Of a stretch of DNA of 64,000 nucleotides, positions 32,634-41,489 are shown in pieces. A model generated the notes under the pieces. It had not been told where the DNA came from, made no database searches, and saw nothing but the letters and a program-made list of their open reading frames with translations. This DNA is from Microbispora rosea subsp. aerata (GTDB lineage: Bacteria > Actinomycetota > Actinomycetes > Streptosporangiales > Streptosporangiaceae), in NCBI RefSeq assembly GCF_014647835.1, contig NZ_BMPY01000029.1, positions 36,728 through 100,727 of the forward strand, in the 5' to 3' direction. The position numbers and the translations under genes are program-made. The first letter of the stretch is position 1, and each line of letters starts with the position of its first letter.

Positions 32634-33395
32634 ATGACTGCTGAGGGCGAGGCGAGCATCAGCGACGTGGACGGGCCGGGGCTGGACGACGCGGCGGCCA
32701 TACGCCTGCTGCGGGAGGGCACCTTAGAAGTGGCCGGACGACTCGTCGAGGCCACGAACATGACGCTCTACTGCTCCATCAGGGACGGCGAGCACACCGC
32801 CGCGTGCGTGTACAAGCCGGTGCGGGGCGAACGCCCGCTGTGGGACTTCCCCGACGGCACGCTCGCGGCCCGGGAGGTGGCCGCCTACGAGGTGGCGGCG
32901 GCGACGGGGTGGCGCATCGTGCCGCCGACCGTCTACCGGGACGGCCCGCTCGGCCCCGGCATGGTGCAGCTGTGGATCGACGCCGATCCCGTGACCGACC
33001 TGATGGCCCTGATGCGCAGCCGCAACCCCGCCCTGCGCCGCATGGCCGTGTTCGACGCCGTGGTGAACAACGCCGACCGCAAGGGCGGCCATCTGCTGCC
33101 GCTGCCGGACGGGCACGTGTACGGGGTCGACCACGGGGTCTGCTTCGCGGTGGAGGACAAGCTGCGCACGGTGCTGTGGCAGTGGCGCGGCAAGACGCTC
33201 CCGCGCGAGGCGGTCAACGTGCTGGTGCGGCTGGAGCGGGAGATCGAGCGGGGCCGCCTCGGCCGGCGCCTGCGCGAGCTGCTGACCCAGGCCGAGGTGG
33301 AGGCGACGTGGGAGCGGGTCAAGAGGCTGCTGGCCACCGGGGTTCACCCGCATCCCTCCGAGGACTGGCCGGCCATCCCGTGGCCTCCGCTCTGA
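32634..33395 (+). CDS. SCO1664 family protein, kinase-like
   Basis: A 253-residue protein of the actinobacterial SCO1664 family, distantly like PI3/PI4 kinases. Visible elements are CVYKPVRGERPLWDFPDGTLAAREVAAYEVA (ATP-binding region with Lys), MAVFDAVVNNADRKGGHLL (catalytic NxDRKxxH-like loop) and VYGVDHGVCF (metal-binding Asp). The substrate is unknown. The ATG at 32634 is used; a GTG at 32595 would add 13 residues. It follows DUF3090 by 57 bp. Confidence 0.85.
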   Translation: MTAEGEASISDVDGPGLDDAAAIRLLREGTLEVAGRLVEATNMTLYCSIRDGEHTAACVYKPVRGERPLWDFPDGTLAAREVAAYEVAAATGWRIVPPTVYRDGPLGPGMVQLWIDADPVTDLMALMRSRNPALRRMAVFDAVVNNADRKGGHLLPLPDGHVYGVDHGVCFAVEDKLRTVLWQWRGKTLPREAVNVLVRLEREIERGRLGRRLRELLTQAEVEATWERVKRLLATGVHPHPSEDWPAIPWPPL

Positions 33396-33474
33396 TCAAT
33401 ATGGGGAGGCTTGCGCAGAACGTGTGGATTGTGCACTCTGCAGGGGTCTCTACCGATATTGGAGGGAACACGCA

Positions 33475-34254
33475 TTGTGCACAGTCATCGTGAGCGTCGA
33501 GCCGGAGTCCGGCGCGCCGGTGCTCCTGGTGGGAGTCCGTGACGAGTTCGTCACCCGGCCGTGGATGTCGCCGGACCGCCACTGGCCCGCCTATCCCGGC
33601 CTGATCGGAGGCCGCGACCTCCAGGCGGGCGGCACCTGGCTGGCCGCCGACCCCGCCGCACGGCGGGTGGCCGCGCTGCTCAACGGCGAGGGCGTATCGG
33701 CCCCGGCGGGCCGCCGTCACTCGCGCGGCGAGCTGCCGCTCCTGGCCGCCGCCGCGGGGGAGTTGCCACCGCTCGACCTGTCGTGGTTCGACCCGTTCCA
33801 TCTCGTCCTCGGCGGGCTCGACGGCGTACGGGTGTGGAGCTGGGACGGACGGGCCCTTTCCGAGGAGAAGCTGCCCGAGGGCGTGCACGTGATCGTGAAC
33901 TCGGGCTGGGACCGCGGCGGGGACGAGCCGCGCACCGCCTGGTTCCTGCCCCGCTTCGCCCGGGCCGCCCGGCCGGGATGGACCACGGGCGGCTCGTCCG
34001 AGCGGTTCTGGGGGGAGTGGCTCGACCCCGCGTCGGGGGCGGGGATGCCGGCCGACGACCCCCGCGCGCTCATCGTGCGCCGCCGGCTGCCGGACGGGCG
34101 GATCCACGCCAGCCTGTCGGTCACGCTGATCGCGATCGGGCAGGAGGGCCTGCGCTACGACTTCTGCCCGCAACCGGACGATCCCGCCACTTGGCACGAG
34201 ATCGACACGTCATGGGGCACACCGCCTGAACGGCCTCGACAGGCGCGCGGATAG
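33475..34254 (+). CDS. NRDE/TANGO2-family protein starting at TTG
   Basis: A 259-residue protein of the NRDE (TANGO2) family. These begin Met-Cys-Thr, and removal of Met exposes a catalytic-type Cys. Here the TTG at 33475 gives (M)CTVIVS, with GGAGGG 8 nt upstream; longer in-frame starts lack a ribosome site and would bury the Cys. The signature loop reads [12 protein letters not shown], a variant of NRDE. The C-terminal region [16 protein letters not shown] fits the family. Its role may concern heme or lipid handling, as debated for TANGO2. It lies 10 bp before mshC. Confidence 0.82.
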   Translation: MCTVIVSVEPESGAPVLLVGVRDEFVTRPWMSPDRHWPAYPGLIGGRDLQAGGTWLAADPAARRVAALLNGEGVSAPAGRRHSRGELPLLAAAAGELPPLDLSWFDPFHLVLGGLDGVRVWSWDGRALSEEKLPEGVHVIVNSGWDRGGDEPRTAWFLPRFARAARPGWTTGGSSERFWGEWLDPASGAGMPADDPRALIVRRRLPDGRIHASLSVTLIAIGQEGLRYDFCPQPDDPATWHEIDTSWGTPPERPRQARG

Positions 34255-34264
34255 GCTTCACATC

Positions 34265-35476
34265 ATGCGATCGTGGTCTGCTCCGAATGTCCCCAGGTTG
34301 CCTGGTCCAGGCCTTCCGCTCCGTCTGTACGACACCGCCGCCCGGGAGGTGCGGGAGACGGCGCCCTCCGGCGAGGCCCGGCTGTACGTCTGCGGCATCA
34401 CGCCGTACGACGCCACCCACCTGGGGCACGCCAACACCTACCTCGCCTTCGACCTCGTCAACAGGGCGTGGCGGGACGCCGGCCACGACGTGCACTACAC
34501 GCAGAACGCCACCGACGTGGACGACCCCCTGCTGGAGCGGGCCGAGGCGACCGGGACCGACTGGCGGGCCCTCGGCGAGCGCGAGATCGAGCTGTTCCGG
34601 TCCGACATGGAGGCGCTGCGCATCCTGCCCCCTCGCGAGTACGTCGGGGTCACCGAGACCATCGGGCAGATCGCCGAACTGATCACCCGGCTGACCGAGC
34701 GGGGCGCCACGTACGAGCTCGACGGGGACGTCTACTTCTCGGTCGCCGCCGCGCCCAAGTTCGGCGCGGTCTCGGGCTACCCCGAGGAGACCATGCTGGA
34801 GCTGTTCGCCGAGCGCGGGGGCGATCCCGGCAGGGAGGGCAAGCGTCACCCGCTCGACTGGCTGCTGTGGCGGGCCGAGCGGCCGGGAGAGCCGTCCTGG
34901 GAGTCCCCGTTCGGCCGGGGCAGGCCCGGCTGGCACGTCGAGTGCACCGCCATCGCCCTGCGCAACCTGGGCAGCGGCTTCGACGTCGCGGGCGGCGGCT
35001 CGGACCTGATCTTCCCCCACCACGAGATGGGCGCCTGCGAGGGCCACGTGGCCACCGGCGAGTGGCCGTTCGCCCGCGCGTACGTCCACGCCGGCATGGT
35101 CGGCCTGGACGGCGAGAAGATGTCGAAGTCCAGGGGCAACCTCGTGTTCGTCTCCAAGCTGCGGGAGACGGCCGACCCGATGGCCGTACGGCTGGCCCTG
35201 CTCGCGCACCACTACCGCACGGACTGGGAGTGGACGCCGGACCAGCTCGTCGCGGCGCGGGAGCGGCTGGCGCGATGGCGGGCGGCGGTGGCGCGCCCCG
35301 CGGGCCCGGCCGGCGGCCCGCTGCTGGCGGCGGTGCGTGAGCGCATCGCCGACGACCTCGACGCCCCCGGCGCGCTCGCGGCGATCGACGCCTGGGCGGC
35401 GGCGGAGGGCGACGACGCCTCCTCCCCGGCGCTGGTGCGCGACGTCGCCGACGCGCTGCTCGGCGTCGCCCTCTAA
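34265..35476 (+). CDS. mshC: Cysteine:glucosaminyl-inositol ligase MshC (mycothiol synthesis)
   Basis: A 403-residue ATP-dependent ligase joining Cys to GlcN-inositol, the third step of mycothiol synthesis, related to cysteinyl-tRNA synthetase. C43 ([16 protein letters not shown]) is a zinc ligand next to the HIGH-like [16 protein letters not shown] supplies further ligands, and EKMSKSRGN near residue 285 is the KMSKS loop. The anticodon-binding domain of CysS is absent, which separates it from a tRNA synthetase. A TAGGCT box (34252-34257) is 7 nt upstream of the ATG, so the mRNA is probably leaderless. Confidence 0.95.
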   Translation: MRSWSAPNVPRLPGPGLPLRLYDTAAREVRETAPSGEARLYVCGITPYDATHLGHANTYLAFDLVNRAWRDAGHDVHYTQNATDVDDPLLERAEATGTDWRALGEREIELFRSDMEALRILPPREYVGVTETIGQIAELITRLTERGATYELDGDVYFSVAAAPKFGAVSGYPEETMLELFAERGGDPGREGKRHPLDWLLWRAERPGEPSWESPFGRGRPGWHVECTAIALRNLGSGFDVAGGGSDLIFPHHEMGACEGHVATGEWPFARAYVHAGMVGLDGEKMSKSRGNLVFVSKLRETADPMAVRLALLAHHYRTDWEWTPDQLVAARERLARWRAAVARPAGPAGGPLLAAVRERIADDLDAPGALAAIDAWAAAEGDDASSPALVRDVADALLGVAL

Positions 35477-35613
35477 CCGAGCGGCACCCGCGAGGCCAGC
35501 CAGGGGAACACGGCGTACCACAGCCCGGCCACCGCGGCGCCGGTCAGCAGCAGCACGACGGCCAGCCGGAGCGCGGTGCCGCCGGGCAGCTTCCGCCAGA
35601 GGAATCGGTACAC
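35473..35613 (-). CDS. 46-residue membrane protein beside the sortase
   Basis: A short gene of 46 residues. The basic N-terminus ([12 protein letters not shown]) is followed by one membrane span ([23 protein letters not shown]) and a short outside tail ending VPLG. A strong GAGGGAGA site precedes the GTG. The stop overlaps the mshC stop region by 4 bp on the opposite strand. It starts 16 bp after the sortase stop, so the two are one operon. I know similar tiny membrane proteins beside actinobacterial class E sortases; the function is unknown. Confidence 0.75.
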   Translation of the reverse strand: MYRFLWRKLPGGTALRLAVVLLLTGAAVAGLWYAVFPWLASRVPLG

Positions 35614-35629
35614 GCGGGATCTCCCTCGA

Positions 35630-36256
35630 TCAGTCCCGGCGTTCCTCGCGGCGCACCAGCACGCCGTGGACGACCAGGCGGTGCGTCGCCGAGAACTCGG
35701 GGTGACATGTGGTCATCGTCATCAGGGCCGCCGTGGGCCGCCGCCCGGGATGTCCGGGCACGGGCTCGACGACGCCGAGGTCATCGGGGTCCACGACCTG
35801 CGTGCGGGTGACCTCGTAGACATAGCGGGCGTCCCGGGCGTCCACCACGATGTCGTCGCCGCGCCGTAGCTCGTCGAGGCGGTTGAACGGCGCGGCGTAG
35901 GTGGTGCGGTGCCCGGAGAGCACGAAGTTGCCGAGCCGGCCGGGCAGCGCGGTGCCGGGGTAGTGACCCGGCCCCTTGCGCAGCTCCTCCGGGCCGACGC
36001 CCTCCACCACCGCGAACCGGTAGCCGGCGCCGAACCGGGGGATGCGCAGCAGTGCCAGGGCCTCGCCGGTCTTCACCGCGCCCGGCGCCGCGCGCCCGCC
36101 GTCCCTCCGGAACACCTCGCCGAGCCGCCGCTGCAGGACGCGCTGCTCCCGTTCGGTCTCGGCGCCGGTGCCCCACAGCAGGTACGCGTAGAACAGCAGC
36201 AGGACCAGCCCCACGGGCAGGCACACCTCGCCGACGACCCTCGTGATCGCCCTCAC
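35630..36256 (-). CDS. Class E sortase
   Basis: A 208-residue transpeptidase that anchors surface proteins to peptidoglycan. There is one N-terminal membrane span (residues 8-28). The catalytic triad is H116 in LSGHRTTYAAPFNRL, C184 in MTTCHPEFSA, and R193. The TTCxPEF pattern indicates class E. The GTG at 36256 matches the usual class E beginning; the GTG at 36280 adds 8 residues. It diverges from the LPFTG protein, its obvious candidate substrate, with a 275-bp gap. Confidence 0.88.
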   Translation of the reverse strand: MRAITRVVGEVCLPVGLVLLLFYAYLLWGTGAETEREQRVLQRRLGEVFRRDGGRAAPGAVKTGEALALLRIPRFGAGYRFAVVEGVGPEELRKGPGHYPGTALPGRLGNFVLSGHRTTYAAPFNRLDELRRGDDIVVDARDARYVYEVTRTQVVDPDDLGVVEPVPGHPGRRPTAALMTMTTCHPEFSATHRLVVHGVLVRREERRD

Positions 36257-36531
36257 GGCTCGGTCGTTTTCCCCCCGCACACACCCGAGTATCGCCCTGA
36301 GACATCCCGCCGTGTCGGCCGTGAGAAGGGCGTTGGCGAATTCTTTGGCACGCCGTACGCGGAGACGGCAGGTCCGCGTCAACGAAGCGAAAGCCTGGAC
36401 GATCCTTCGGTAAGCACCGTGCGCCGAAACCGATCGGCACCTGGCCGGGCGCATATAACGGCTGGGCAGCGAAACCGCTGGCAATCCGACAAATGCTCTA
36501 TCAAATGAGCGACCGTTATCGGGAGTCCCAA

Positions 36532-38214
36532 GTGGCGCGAAAAAATACGGTACCTGTTCTTCTGGCGGTGACGGTCGCGGGCGGCCTGACACTCGGCACT
36601 CACGGAATAGCCAGTGCGCAAACGCGGTCGTCCGAGCCGCGGCCCGCCACTCAGCCGGAGCAGTACTCGCCCTCGCTCGACGCCCCCGAGTCGGCGGAGA
36701 AGGAGAACACGGGCGGCCCGGTCCGGGACGCGAAGGACTCCACCCCGGCGAATCCGGTCGCGGGAGACCCTGCCGACGCCGAGGCCGCGACACTGGCCGC
36801 GACCGCCGCGCCGGTCGCGGCGACGGCCCAGGCCGGAGAGGTGACGGACGCGGTCCCGATCTCGGCCCCGGCCGGCCGCGAATGCGACGAGGACGCCGCG
36901 GCGGCCGCTCAAGTGGCGAAGCCCGCCGCGGGCGGGCTGGTGACGAAGCCGGTGCCGATCACGGTGTCGCTCTCGTTGTCGCTTCAACTGCCGAAGGCCG
37001 CCCTGGGCGGGCCGGTGAAGGCGCCGGTCGCGGTGGGGGCCTCGGGCGCGAAGGCCGCCCCGGGCCGGCCGGCGACGGCGACGCAGCCGGTCGCGGACGC
37101 CCAGGCCACGACGGGCGTCAGGACGCTCCCGGCCCCCGTTCCGGCCGAGGCCGCCGCGGCCGTCAAGGGCGAGCCGGCGACGGCGACATGGCCCGCCGCG
37201 ACGGGGTCGCAGCCGGACGCGGTCCCGGTCGGGTCGGCGTCGGGGTCCGATGTTCTCCCGGTCGGGTCGATCTCGGAGTCGGACGTGCTCCCGGTCGAGT
37301 CGGTGTCGAACTCGGACGTGCTCCCGGTCGCGGCGGAGGCCCAGGGCGCGGCGGACGCCCAGAGTGCGACGGACGTCAAAACGCTCGGGGCCGCCCAGCC
37401 GGCGGCGACCGGCGCGCGGACCCTGGCGTCCGCCGACGCGCTGCCCCTGACGGCCGGGTACGGCCCGGCGGGGTACGACGGCCTGCGCGCGGACGGCACG
37501 TTCGCGGACGACGCGTTCCTCGAAGACGCCGAGGCCGGCGAAGACGACGAGGCCGACGAGGCCGACGAGGACGAGGCCGAGGACGCGGACGACACCGCGA
37601 AGGCGACGGCGGCCACCGCCGCGCCGGTGGAGACCGACCCCGTGACCGTGTCGCGGCAGGTCGCCCTGCCGGACATGGTGGAGACCGGCAACTGCCCGAA
37701 CGGCAACTGCGGCAACAACTTCTGGGTCCAGCCGGCGAACTGGTCGTGGAGCAACTGGCCCCAGACCTACACGCACAGCGACACCCAGAACAACGACGGC
37801 CAGGCCCAGCCCATCGTGACGCCCGCCGGCGCGGGCGGCGGCGGCCCGGTCGCTCCCGTGCAGAACGCCATGCAGGCGGCCGACGCCTCTCCCACGGGGC
37901 CGGTCACGCCCGAGGAGATGCCGGCCGAGGAGTTCCTCGAGGGAGAGTCCGAGTATCTGCCCGAGGCCGAGGCCGAGGAGGAGTTCGACAACGAGCCGGA
38001 GACGACGTCCGAGTCCGACGAGGACTTCTGGGAGGAGGAGGCTCCGCCGATGATGGGCGCCGCCCCCGAAGGCCCCGCCGCCCAGGGCCCCGGCGGCTCG
38101 CGGCTGCCGTTCACCGGCGCGCCCGCGGGGCTGGCCGCGGCGGGTGCGGGCCTGCTGGCTCTCGCCCTCGGATGCGGCCTGCTGCCGGGACGGCGTCGCC
38201 GGGCCACGGAGTAG
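36532..38214 (+). CDS. LPFTG-anchored, Ala/Glu-rich cell-surface protein
   Basis: A 560-residue exported protein. The signal peptide spans residues 1-30 (NTVPVLLAVTVAGGLTLGTHGIASAQ). A low-complexity Ala/Pro/Val-rich region with three 11-residue repeats (near 232-264) and an acidic DDEADEADEDEAED stretch follows. Next is a short Asn/Trp-rich segment with NCPNGNCGNNFW and two Cys, then a second Glu-rich stretch. The protein ends with LPFTG, a membrane span and RRRR, the sortase sorting signal. The GTG at 36532 is preferred because GGGAG lies 6 nt upstream; ATGs at 36493 and 36505 are weaker. No enzymatic domain is seen, so a stalk or adhesin-like role is likely. Confidence 0.82.
   Translation: MARKNTVPVLLAVTVAGGLTLGTHGIASAQTRSSEPRPATQPEQYSPSLDAPESAEKENTGGPVRDAKDSTPANPVAGDPADAEAATLAATAAPVAATAQAGEVTDAVPISAPAGRECDEDAAAAAQVAKPAAGGLVTKPVPITVSLSLSLQLPKAALGGPVKAPVAVGASGAKAAPGRPATATQPVADAQATTGVRTLPAPVPAEAAAAVKGEPATATWPAATGSQPDAVPVGSASGSDVLPVGSISESDVLPVESVSNSDVLPVAAEAQGAADAQSATDVKTLGAAQPAATGARTLASADALPLTAGYGPAGYDGLRADGTFADDAFLEDAEAGEDDEADEADEDEAEDADDTAKATAATAAPVETDPVTVSRQVALPDMVETGNCPNGNCGNNFWVQPANWSWSNWPQTYTHSDTQNNDGQAQPIVTPAGAGGGGPVAPVQNAMQAADASPTGPVTPEEMPAEEFLEGESEYLPEAEAEEEFDNEPETTSESDEDFWEEEAPPMMGAAPEGPAAQGPGGSRLPFTGAPAGLAAAGAGLLALALGCGLLPGRRRRATE
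37225..37323 (+). repeat. Three 33-bp tandem repeats in the LPFTG protein
   Basis: Each unit encodes PVxSxSxSDVL. The units differ at a few bases. The array sits in the disordered stalk region and probably varies in copy number between strains. Confidence 0.8.
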
Positions 38215-38645
38215 GTCGCAGGCCAGAGCGGACGGGGCGGGGCCGTACCAGGGCCGGGCGCTGAAGCCCGGCGACGGCGGCCCGCCCCGCACGCCGGGCG
38301 GCCCGAGAGCCCGTTGCCGGCCCGTTCCGGGGGGCCGTATGCCCGCCCCGGAGGCCGGGTGATCCGGGGGCCGTGCGCCGGCCCCGGGCGCGCCGCCGCC
38401 CACCGGCGGAAGCCGGACGAGTTCTTCCGAAGCGACGGTCACGGATGGTCCCCGTAAGGGCCGCCCGTGACCGTCGCTTCTGTATTCGCCCGCCGGGCCA
38501 TCGGCCCCCGCCGTGCTGCCGCGTCATCCCCGGGCCGGCCGGGGGAGCGGGCCGGGTGCCTCCCGCGCGCCGCCGGATTCTCAGGCGGCCGTGTCATGCC
38601 CCGCCGGGGGCTTCCCTCGCACCGGCGGGTTTGCAGGCGGCCGGG
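38215..38645. other. Intergenic region between convergent surface-protein and amidase genes
   Basis: About 430 bp of very GC-rich DNA with no convincing gene. The only clear structure is the long inverted repeat at 38429-38480. Several short GC hairpins are visible before it. Confidence 0.6.
38429..38480. terminator. 16-bp perfect inverted repeat, bidirectional terminator candidate
   Basis: GAAGCGACGGTCACGG (38429-38444) pairs exactly with 38465-38480 over a 20-nt loop, between convergent genes. The stem is flanked by TT/TTC but has no long T-tract. Confidence 0.65.
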
Positions 38646-39458
38646 TCAGGCGTAGTCGCGCCTCGTGAGGTCGTGCGGGCCGACCGCCGGGCCGTGCTCG
38701 TACGGCAGATCGCCGATGAGGGGGGCGTTCCCGTACGAGCCGTCCGGCAGCGCGAGCCGCGGCGGCGGGGGCTCGTCCCGGCCGGAGCCGCGGTCGCCGA
38801 GTCGGCGCGCGACGTCGTCCCGCAGCTTCGGCAGGTGCGCGTAGAGGCGGTCGCCCGGGCACGCGGTGCGGTTGAGGTCGCGGTGCCCGATGATCGCCTT
38901 GTGCGGGTCGAGGTCGTACACGTCGCACAGCCAGGCCAGCAGCTGCGTGAGCGCGGAAAGCTGGCGTGCCGGGGGCAGGACGGAGGTGTACGTCCCCTCG
39001 GTCTCGATGCCCAGCGTGTGGTTGTTGTGGTTCGCCGCCTGCGCTCCCATCACGTGCTTGCCCGCCTCGACGGCCGGCAGCGAGCGGTTGCGGCCCTCCA
39101 TGATGTATCCACCCCGGCTGACGGTGAACTGCTCGCCGATGTCCTCCCAGCCGTTGTGCTTCATGTGGTAGCGCTGGATCGTCCTGGACAGCCGGAAGGC
39201 CGCCTCCAGATCGGTCGGGCCCGTGTTCGAGGTCGCCGTGTGATGGACGACGAGCCGGTCGGGCGCCCGGTCGAGCACCTCGGCCTTGCTCTTGGGCGGG
39301 GCGGCCTTCCAGTCCGACCGGGTGTACACGCGGGGCCGGCGCGGGCCGTCGTCGGCCCGGACGGGCGCGGCCGCCGCGACGAGCCCGGACTGCGCGGTCA
39401 GGCAGAGCGGCCAGAGGATCCCCGTCGTGAGAAACGCGCGGCGCGAAACCGCTGGCAT
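38646..39458 (-). CDS. Tat-exported N-acetylmuramoyl-L-alanine amidase (PGRP type)
   Basis: A 270-residue zinc amidase. The twin-arginine signal SRRAFLTTG lies at residues 5-13, with a hydrophobic core up to ~40. The amidase_2/PGRP domain spans ~60-215. VVHHTATS gives the first zinc His, a Tyr follows in IQRYHMKHNGW, and GHRDLNRTACPGD holds the second His and Cys ligands. It cleaves the bond between MurNAc and the stem peptide. A Pro-rich tail of ~45 residues follows. GGGGAGG precedes the ATG. It is near the sortase and its surface protein, so a cell-wall theme continues. Confidence 0.9.
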   Translation of the reverse strand: MPAVSRRAFLTTGILWPLCLTAQSGLVAAAAPVRADDGPRRPRVYTRSDWKAAPPKSKAEVLDRAPDRLVVHHTATSNTGPTDLEAAFRLSRTIQRYHMKHNGWEDIGEQFTVSRGGYIMEGRNRSLPAVEAGKHVMGAQAANHNNHTLGIETEGTYTSVLPPARQLSALTQLLAWLCDVYDLDPHKAIIGHRDLNRTACPGDRLYAHLPKLRDDVARRLGDRGSGRDEPPPPRLALPDGSYGNAPLIGDLPYEHGPAVGPHDLTRRDYA

Positions 39459-39672
39459 CCATCCTCCCCGAGTCCACGCGGGCCCTCGGGGGCCCTCGTC
39501 CGGCGGGAGGCGGCATCGATATCCCCTTCCCTCGCCGCGGATATTCCTGCAGACACAAAACCGGTCACCTGTCAGCCGAAATGTCCGCCCCATTCCCGTA
39601 GAGGAAAAGCCGCACTCGAGCCGGGGGATGGTAATGCCGCGAATCGAAAGAAATGTCCAGACCTGTCCTCAT

Positions 39673-39692
39673 GTGTCCGAAATTTCGGACAC
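39673..39692. promoter_or_regulatory. 20-bp perfect palindrome, operator candidate
   Basis: The half-site GTGTCCGAAA is followed directly by its inverse. Even length and perfect symmetry suggest a dimeric repressor site. It lies 215 bp before the amidase start and 275 bp before narK. I cannot name the regulator. Confidence 0.6.
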
Positions 39693-39846
39693 CATACGCG
39701 CACTGGCCGTCAGGTCGATATGACGCGCTGACCTTGTGTGATGGACGCCCCGCGGCGCGTACGGGGTGACGAAACGCGGACGAAACACAGACCGGGCGAG
39801 AGGCGGTCTCGGGTTACCGAGATCTTGCGGCTGTGATGCCTGTGGA

Positions 39847-39876
39847 TTACATGTTTCGCGGGTGCGGCGCATGTAA
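39847..39876. promoter_or_regulatory. TTACATG-N16-CATGTAA inverted repeat upstream of narK
   Basis: Seven-base arms separated by 16 bp, 90 bp before the narK start. The GTAAC/GTTAC content recalls GlnR half-sites, but the spacing does not match the GlnR consensus. NnaR, encoded in the same cluster, is another candidate. Confidence 0.4.
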
Positions 39877-39966
39877 CGGCCGCACGGTCACGCATGGTCA
39901 AAGTGCGTAACGCGCTTTACCTAGCTTCTGATACCGGCCCCAGCCGACAAAGACGCGGGAGGAACG

Positions 39967-41322
39967 ATGACGGAGACACATACGGCGGCACCGGGGAAGG
40001 GCCGCTGGATCGGCGACTGGCGTCCGGACGATCCGGTCTTCTGGGAGAGCACCGGCAAGACGGTGGCCCGGCGCAACCTGGTGTTCTCGATCCTGGCCGA
40101 GCACCTGGGCTTCACGCTGTGGACCGTGTGGAGCATCGTCTCCGTCAAGCTCGGCGCCTACAAGTTCAGCACCGACCAGCTCTTCTGGATCGTCTCGCTG
40201 CCCAACCTCGTGGGGTCCGCGCTGCGCATCCCCTACACCTTCGCGCCCGCCCGGTTCGGCGGCCGCAACTGGACCGTGATCAGCGCGCTGCTGCTGCTCG
40301 TGCCCGCCGTGCTGCTCGCGGTGGCGGTGAACAACCCCGACACGCCCTACTGGGCCTTCCTGCTGATCGCGGCGACGGCCGGGCTCGGCGGCGGCAACTT
40401 CGCCTCCAGCATGGCCAACATCACCTACTTCTACCCGCAGAACAAGCAGGGCGCCGCCCTCGGCCTGAACGCCGCCGGCGGCAACATCGGCGTCAGCTCC
40501 GTGCAGCTGCTGATGCCGCTGGTCATCGCGGGGTTCGGGCTGGCCGCCGCCGGGTTGTTCTGGGTGCCGTTCATCCTGGCCTCCGCGCTCGGGGCGTACT
40601 TCTTCATGGACAACCTCACCTCCGCCAAGGCCGAGCCCAAGGAGATGGCCAAGGCGGCCGGCCGGGCGCAGACCTGGATCATGTCGGTGCTCTACATCGG
40701 CACGTTCGGCTCGTTCATCGGCTACTCGACCGCGTTCCCGCTGCTCATCAAGTCGCAGTTCCCCGAGCACGCCGGGCTGACCTCGCTGGCGTTCCTCGGC
40801 CCGCTGGTCGGCTCGGTCATCCGGCCGGTCGGCGGCTGGCTGTCGGACCGGCTCGGCGGGGCCGCGGTGACGTTCTGGAACTTCATCGCGATGATCGCCT
40901 CGGTCCTGCTCGTCTGGCAGGCCATGTCCGCGCACAGCATCGTGCTGTTCTTCGTCGCGTTCCTGCTGCTGATCGGCACCTCCGGCATCGGCAACGGCTC
41001 CACCTACCGGATGATCCCGGCGATCTTCCGGGCGAAGGCGGTCGCCGGCGTCGAGCCCGGCACCCCCGCGTACGAGGCGGCGCTGGCGACCGGCAAGCGC
41101 GACGCCTCGGCGGCCATCGGGTTCATCTCCGCCGTGGGCGCCTTCGGCGGGTTCTTCATCAACCGGGGCTTCGGCAGCTCCATCGCCGCCACCGGCGGCG
41201 CGGGGGCGGCGCTGGCGGCCTTCGCCGCCTTCTACGCCGTCTGCTTCGCGCTGACCTGGTTCTGCTACCTGCGAACTTCCGGCGCGAAGGCCGCGTCCAG
41301 CCTGGCCGCGGCCCGTGTTTGA
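39967..41322 (+). CDS. narK: Nitrate/nitrite MFS transporter NarK
   Basis: A 451-residue, 12-span major facilitator. Nitrate-signature stretches are present: AGLGGGNFASSMANITYFYPQNKQG near residue 140, and the second GIGNGSTYRMIPAIF near 340. RIPYTFAPARFGGRNWT holds the substrate-binding Arg. It imports nitrate for the reductase encoded next, or exports nitrite. GGGAGGA lies before the ATG. A T-tailed terminator directly after the stop shows it is transcribed separately from the downstream operon. Confidence 0.93.
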   Translation: MTETHTAAPGKGRWIGDWRPDDPVFWESTGKTVARRNLVFSILAEHLGFTLWTVWSIVSVKLGAYKFSTDQLFWIVSLPNLVGSALRIPYTFAPARFGGRNWTVISALLLLVPAVLLAVAVNNPDTPYWAFLLIAATAGLGGGNFASSMANITYFYPQNKQGAALGLNAAGGNIGVSSVQLLMPLVIAGFGLAAAGLFWVPFILASALGAYFFMDNLTSAKAEPKEMAKAAGRAQTWIMSVLYIGTFGSFIGYSTAFPLLIKSQFPEHAGLTSLAFLGPLVGSVIRPVGGWLSDRLGGAAVTFWNFIAMIASVLLVWQAMSAHSIVLFFVAFLLLIGTSGIGNGSTYRMIPAIFRAKAVAGVEPGTPAYEAALATGKRDASAAIGFISAVGAFGGFFINRGFGSSIAATGGAGAALAAFAAFYAVCFALTWFCYLRTSGAKAASSLAAARV

Positions 41323-41331
41323 GCCTTCGTC

Positions 41332-41359
41332 GCGGGCGCCTCACGGCGCCCGCTTTTTT
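41332..41359 (+). terminator. Intrinsic terminator after narK
   Basis: GCGGGCGCC pairs with GGCGCCCGC over TCAC and is followed by TTTTTT. This is the clearest Rho-independent terminator in the window. Confidence 0.9.
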
Positions 41360-41489
41360 CTGGACCTGCACCTCACCGGCGGCGACAGCACAAGTGAGCT
41401 TTCGAGACGACGGGGTCTCTCACAGGCCGGGGCTCGCCGACGTTAGCGCCGTTGGCGCCTTGTAGCACAGCGGTAACAGAAGGGACCCA

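Larger units (their letters stand above)
39459..39966. other. Long intergenic region between amidase and narK
   Basis: About 500 bp, noticeably less GC-rich than its surroundings, without a believable gene. It contains the 20-bp palindrome at 39673-39692, the spaced inverted repeat at 39847-39876, and a GGGAGGA ribosome site for narK. Regulation of both flanking genes should lie here. Confidence 0.7.

Noticed and set aside
37225-37323. CRISPR-like array
   Set aside because: The 33-bp repeats are directly adjacent, in frame and have no spacers; they belong to the surface protein.
38373-39731. Plus-strand frame of 452 codons opposite the amidase
   Set aside because: Antisense to a complete Tat-exported PGRP amidase, with no domain content.
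39841-39880. Classical GlnR box upstream of narK
   Set aside because: GTTAC and GAAAC half-sites are present on the minus strand but their spacing does not match the n6 rule, so I only report the inverted repeat.
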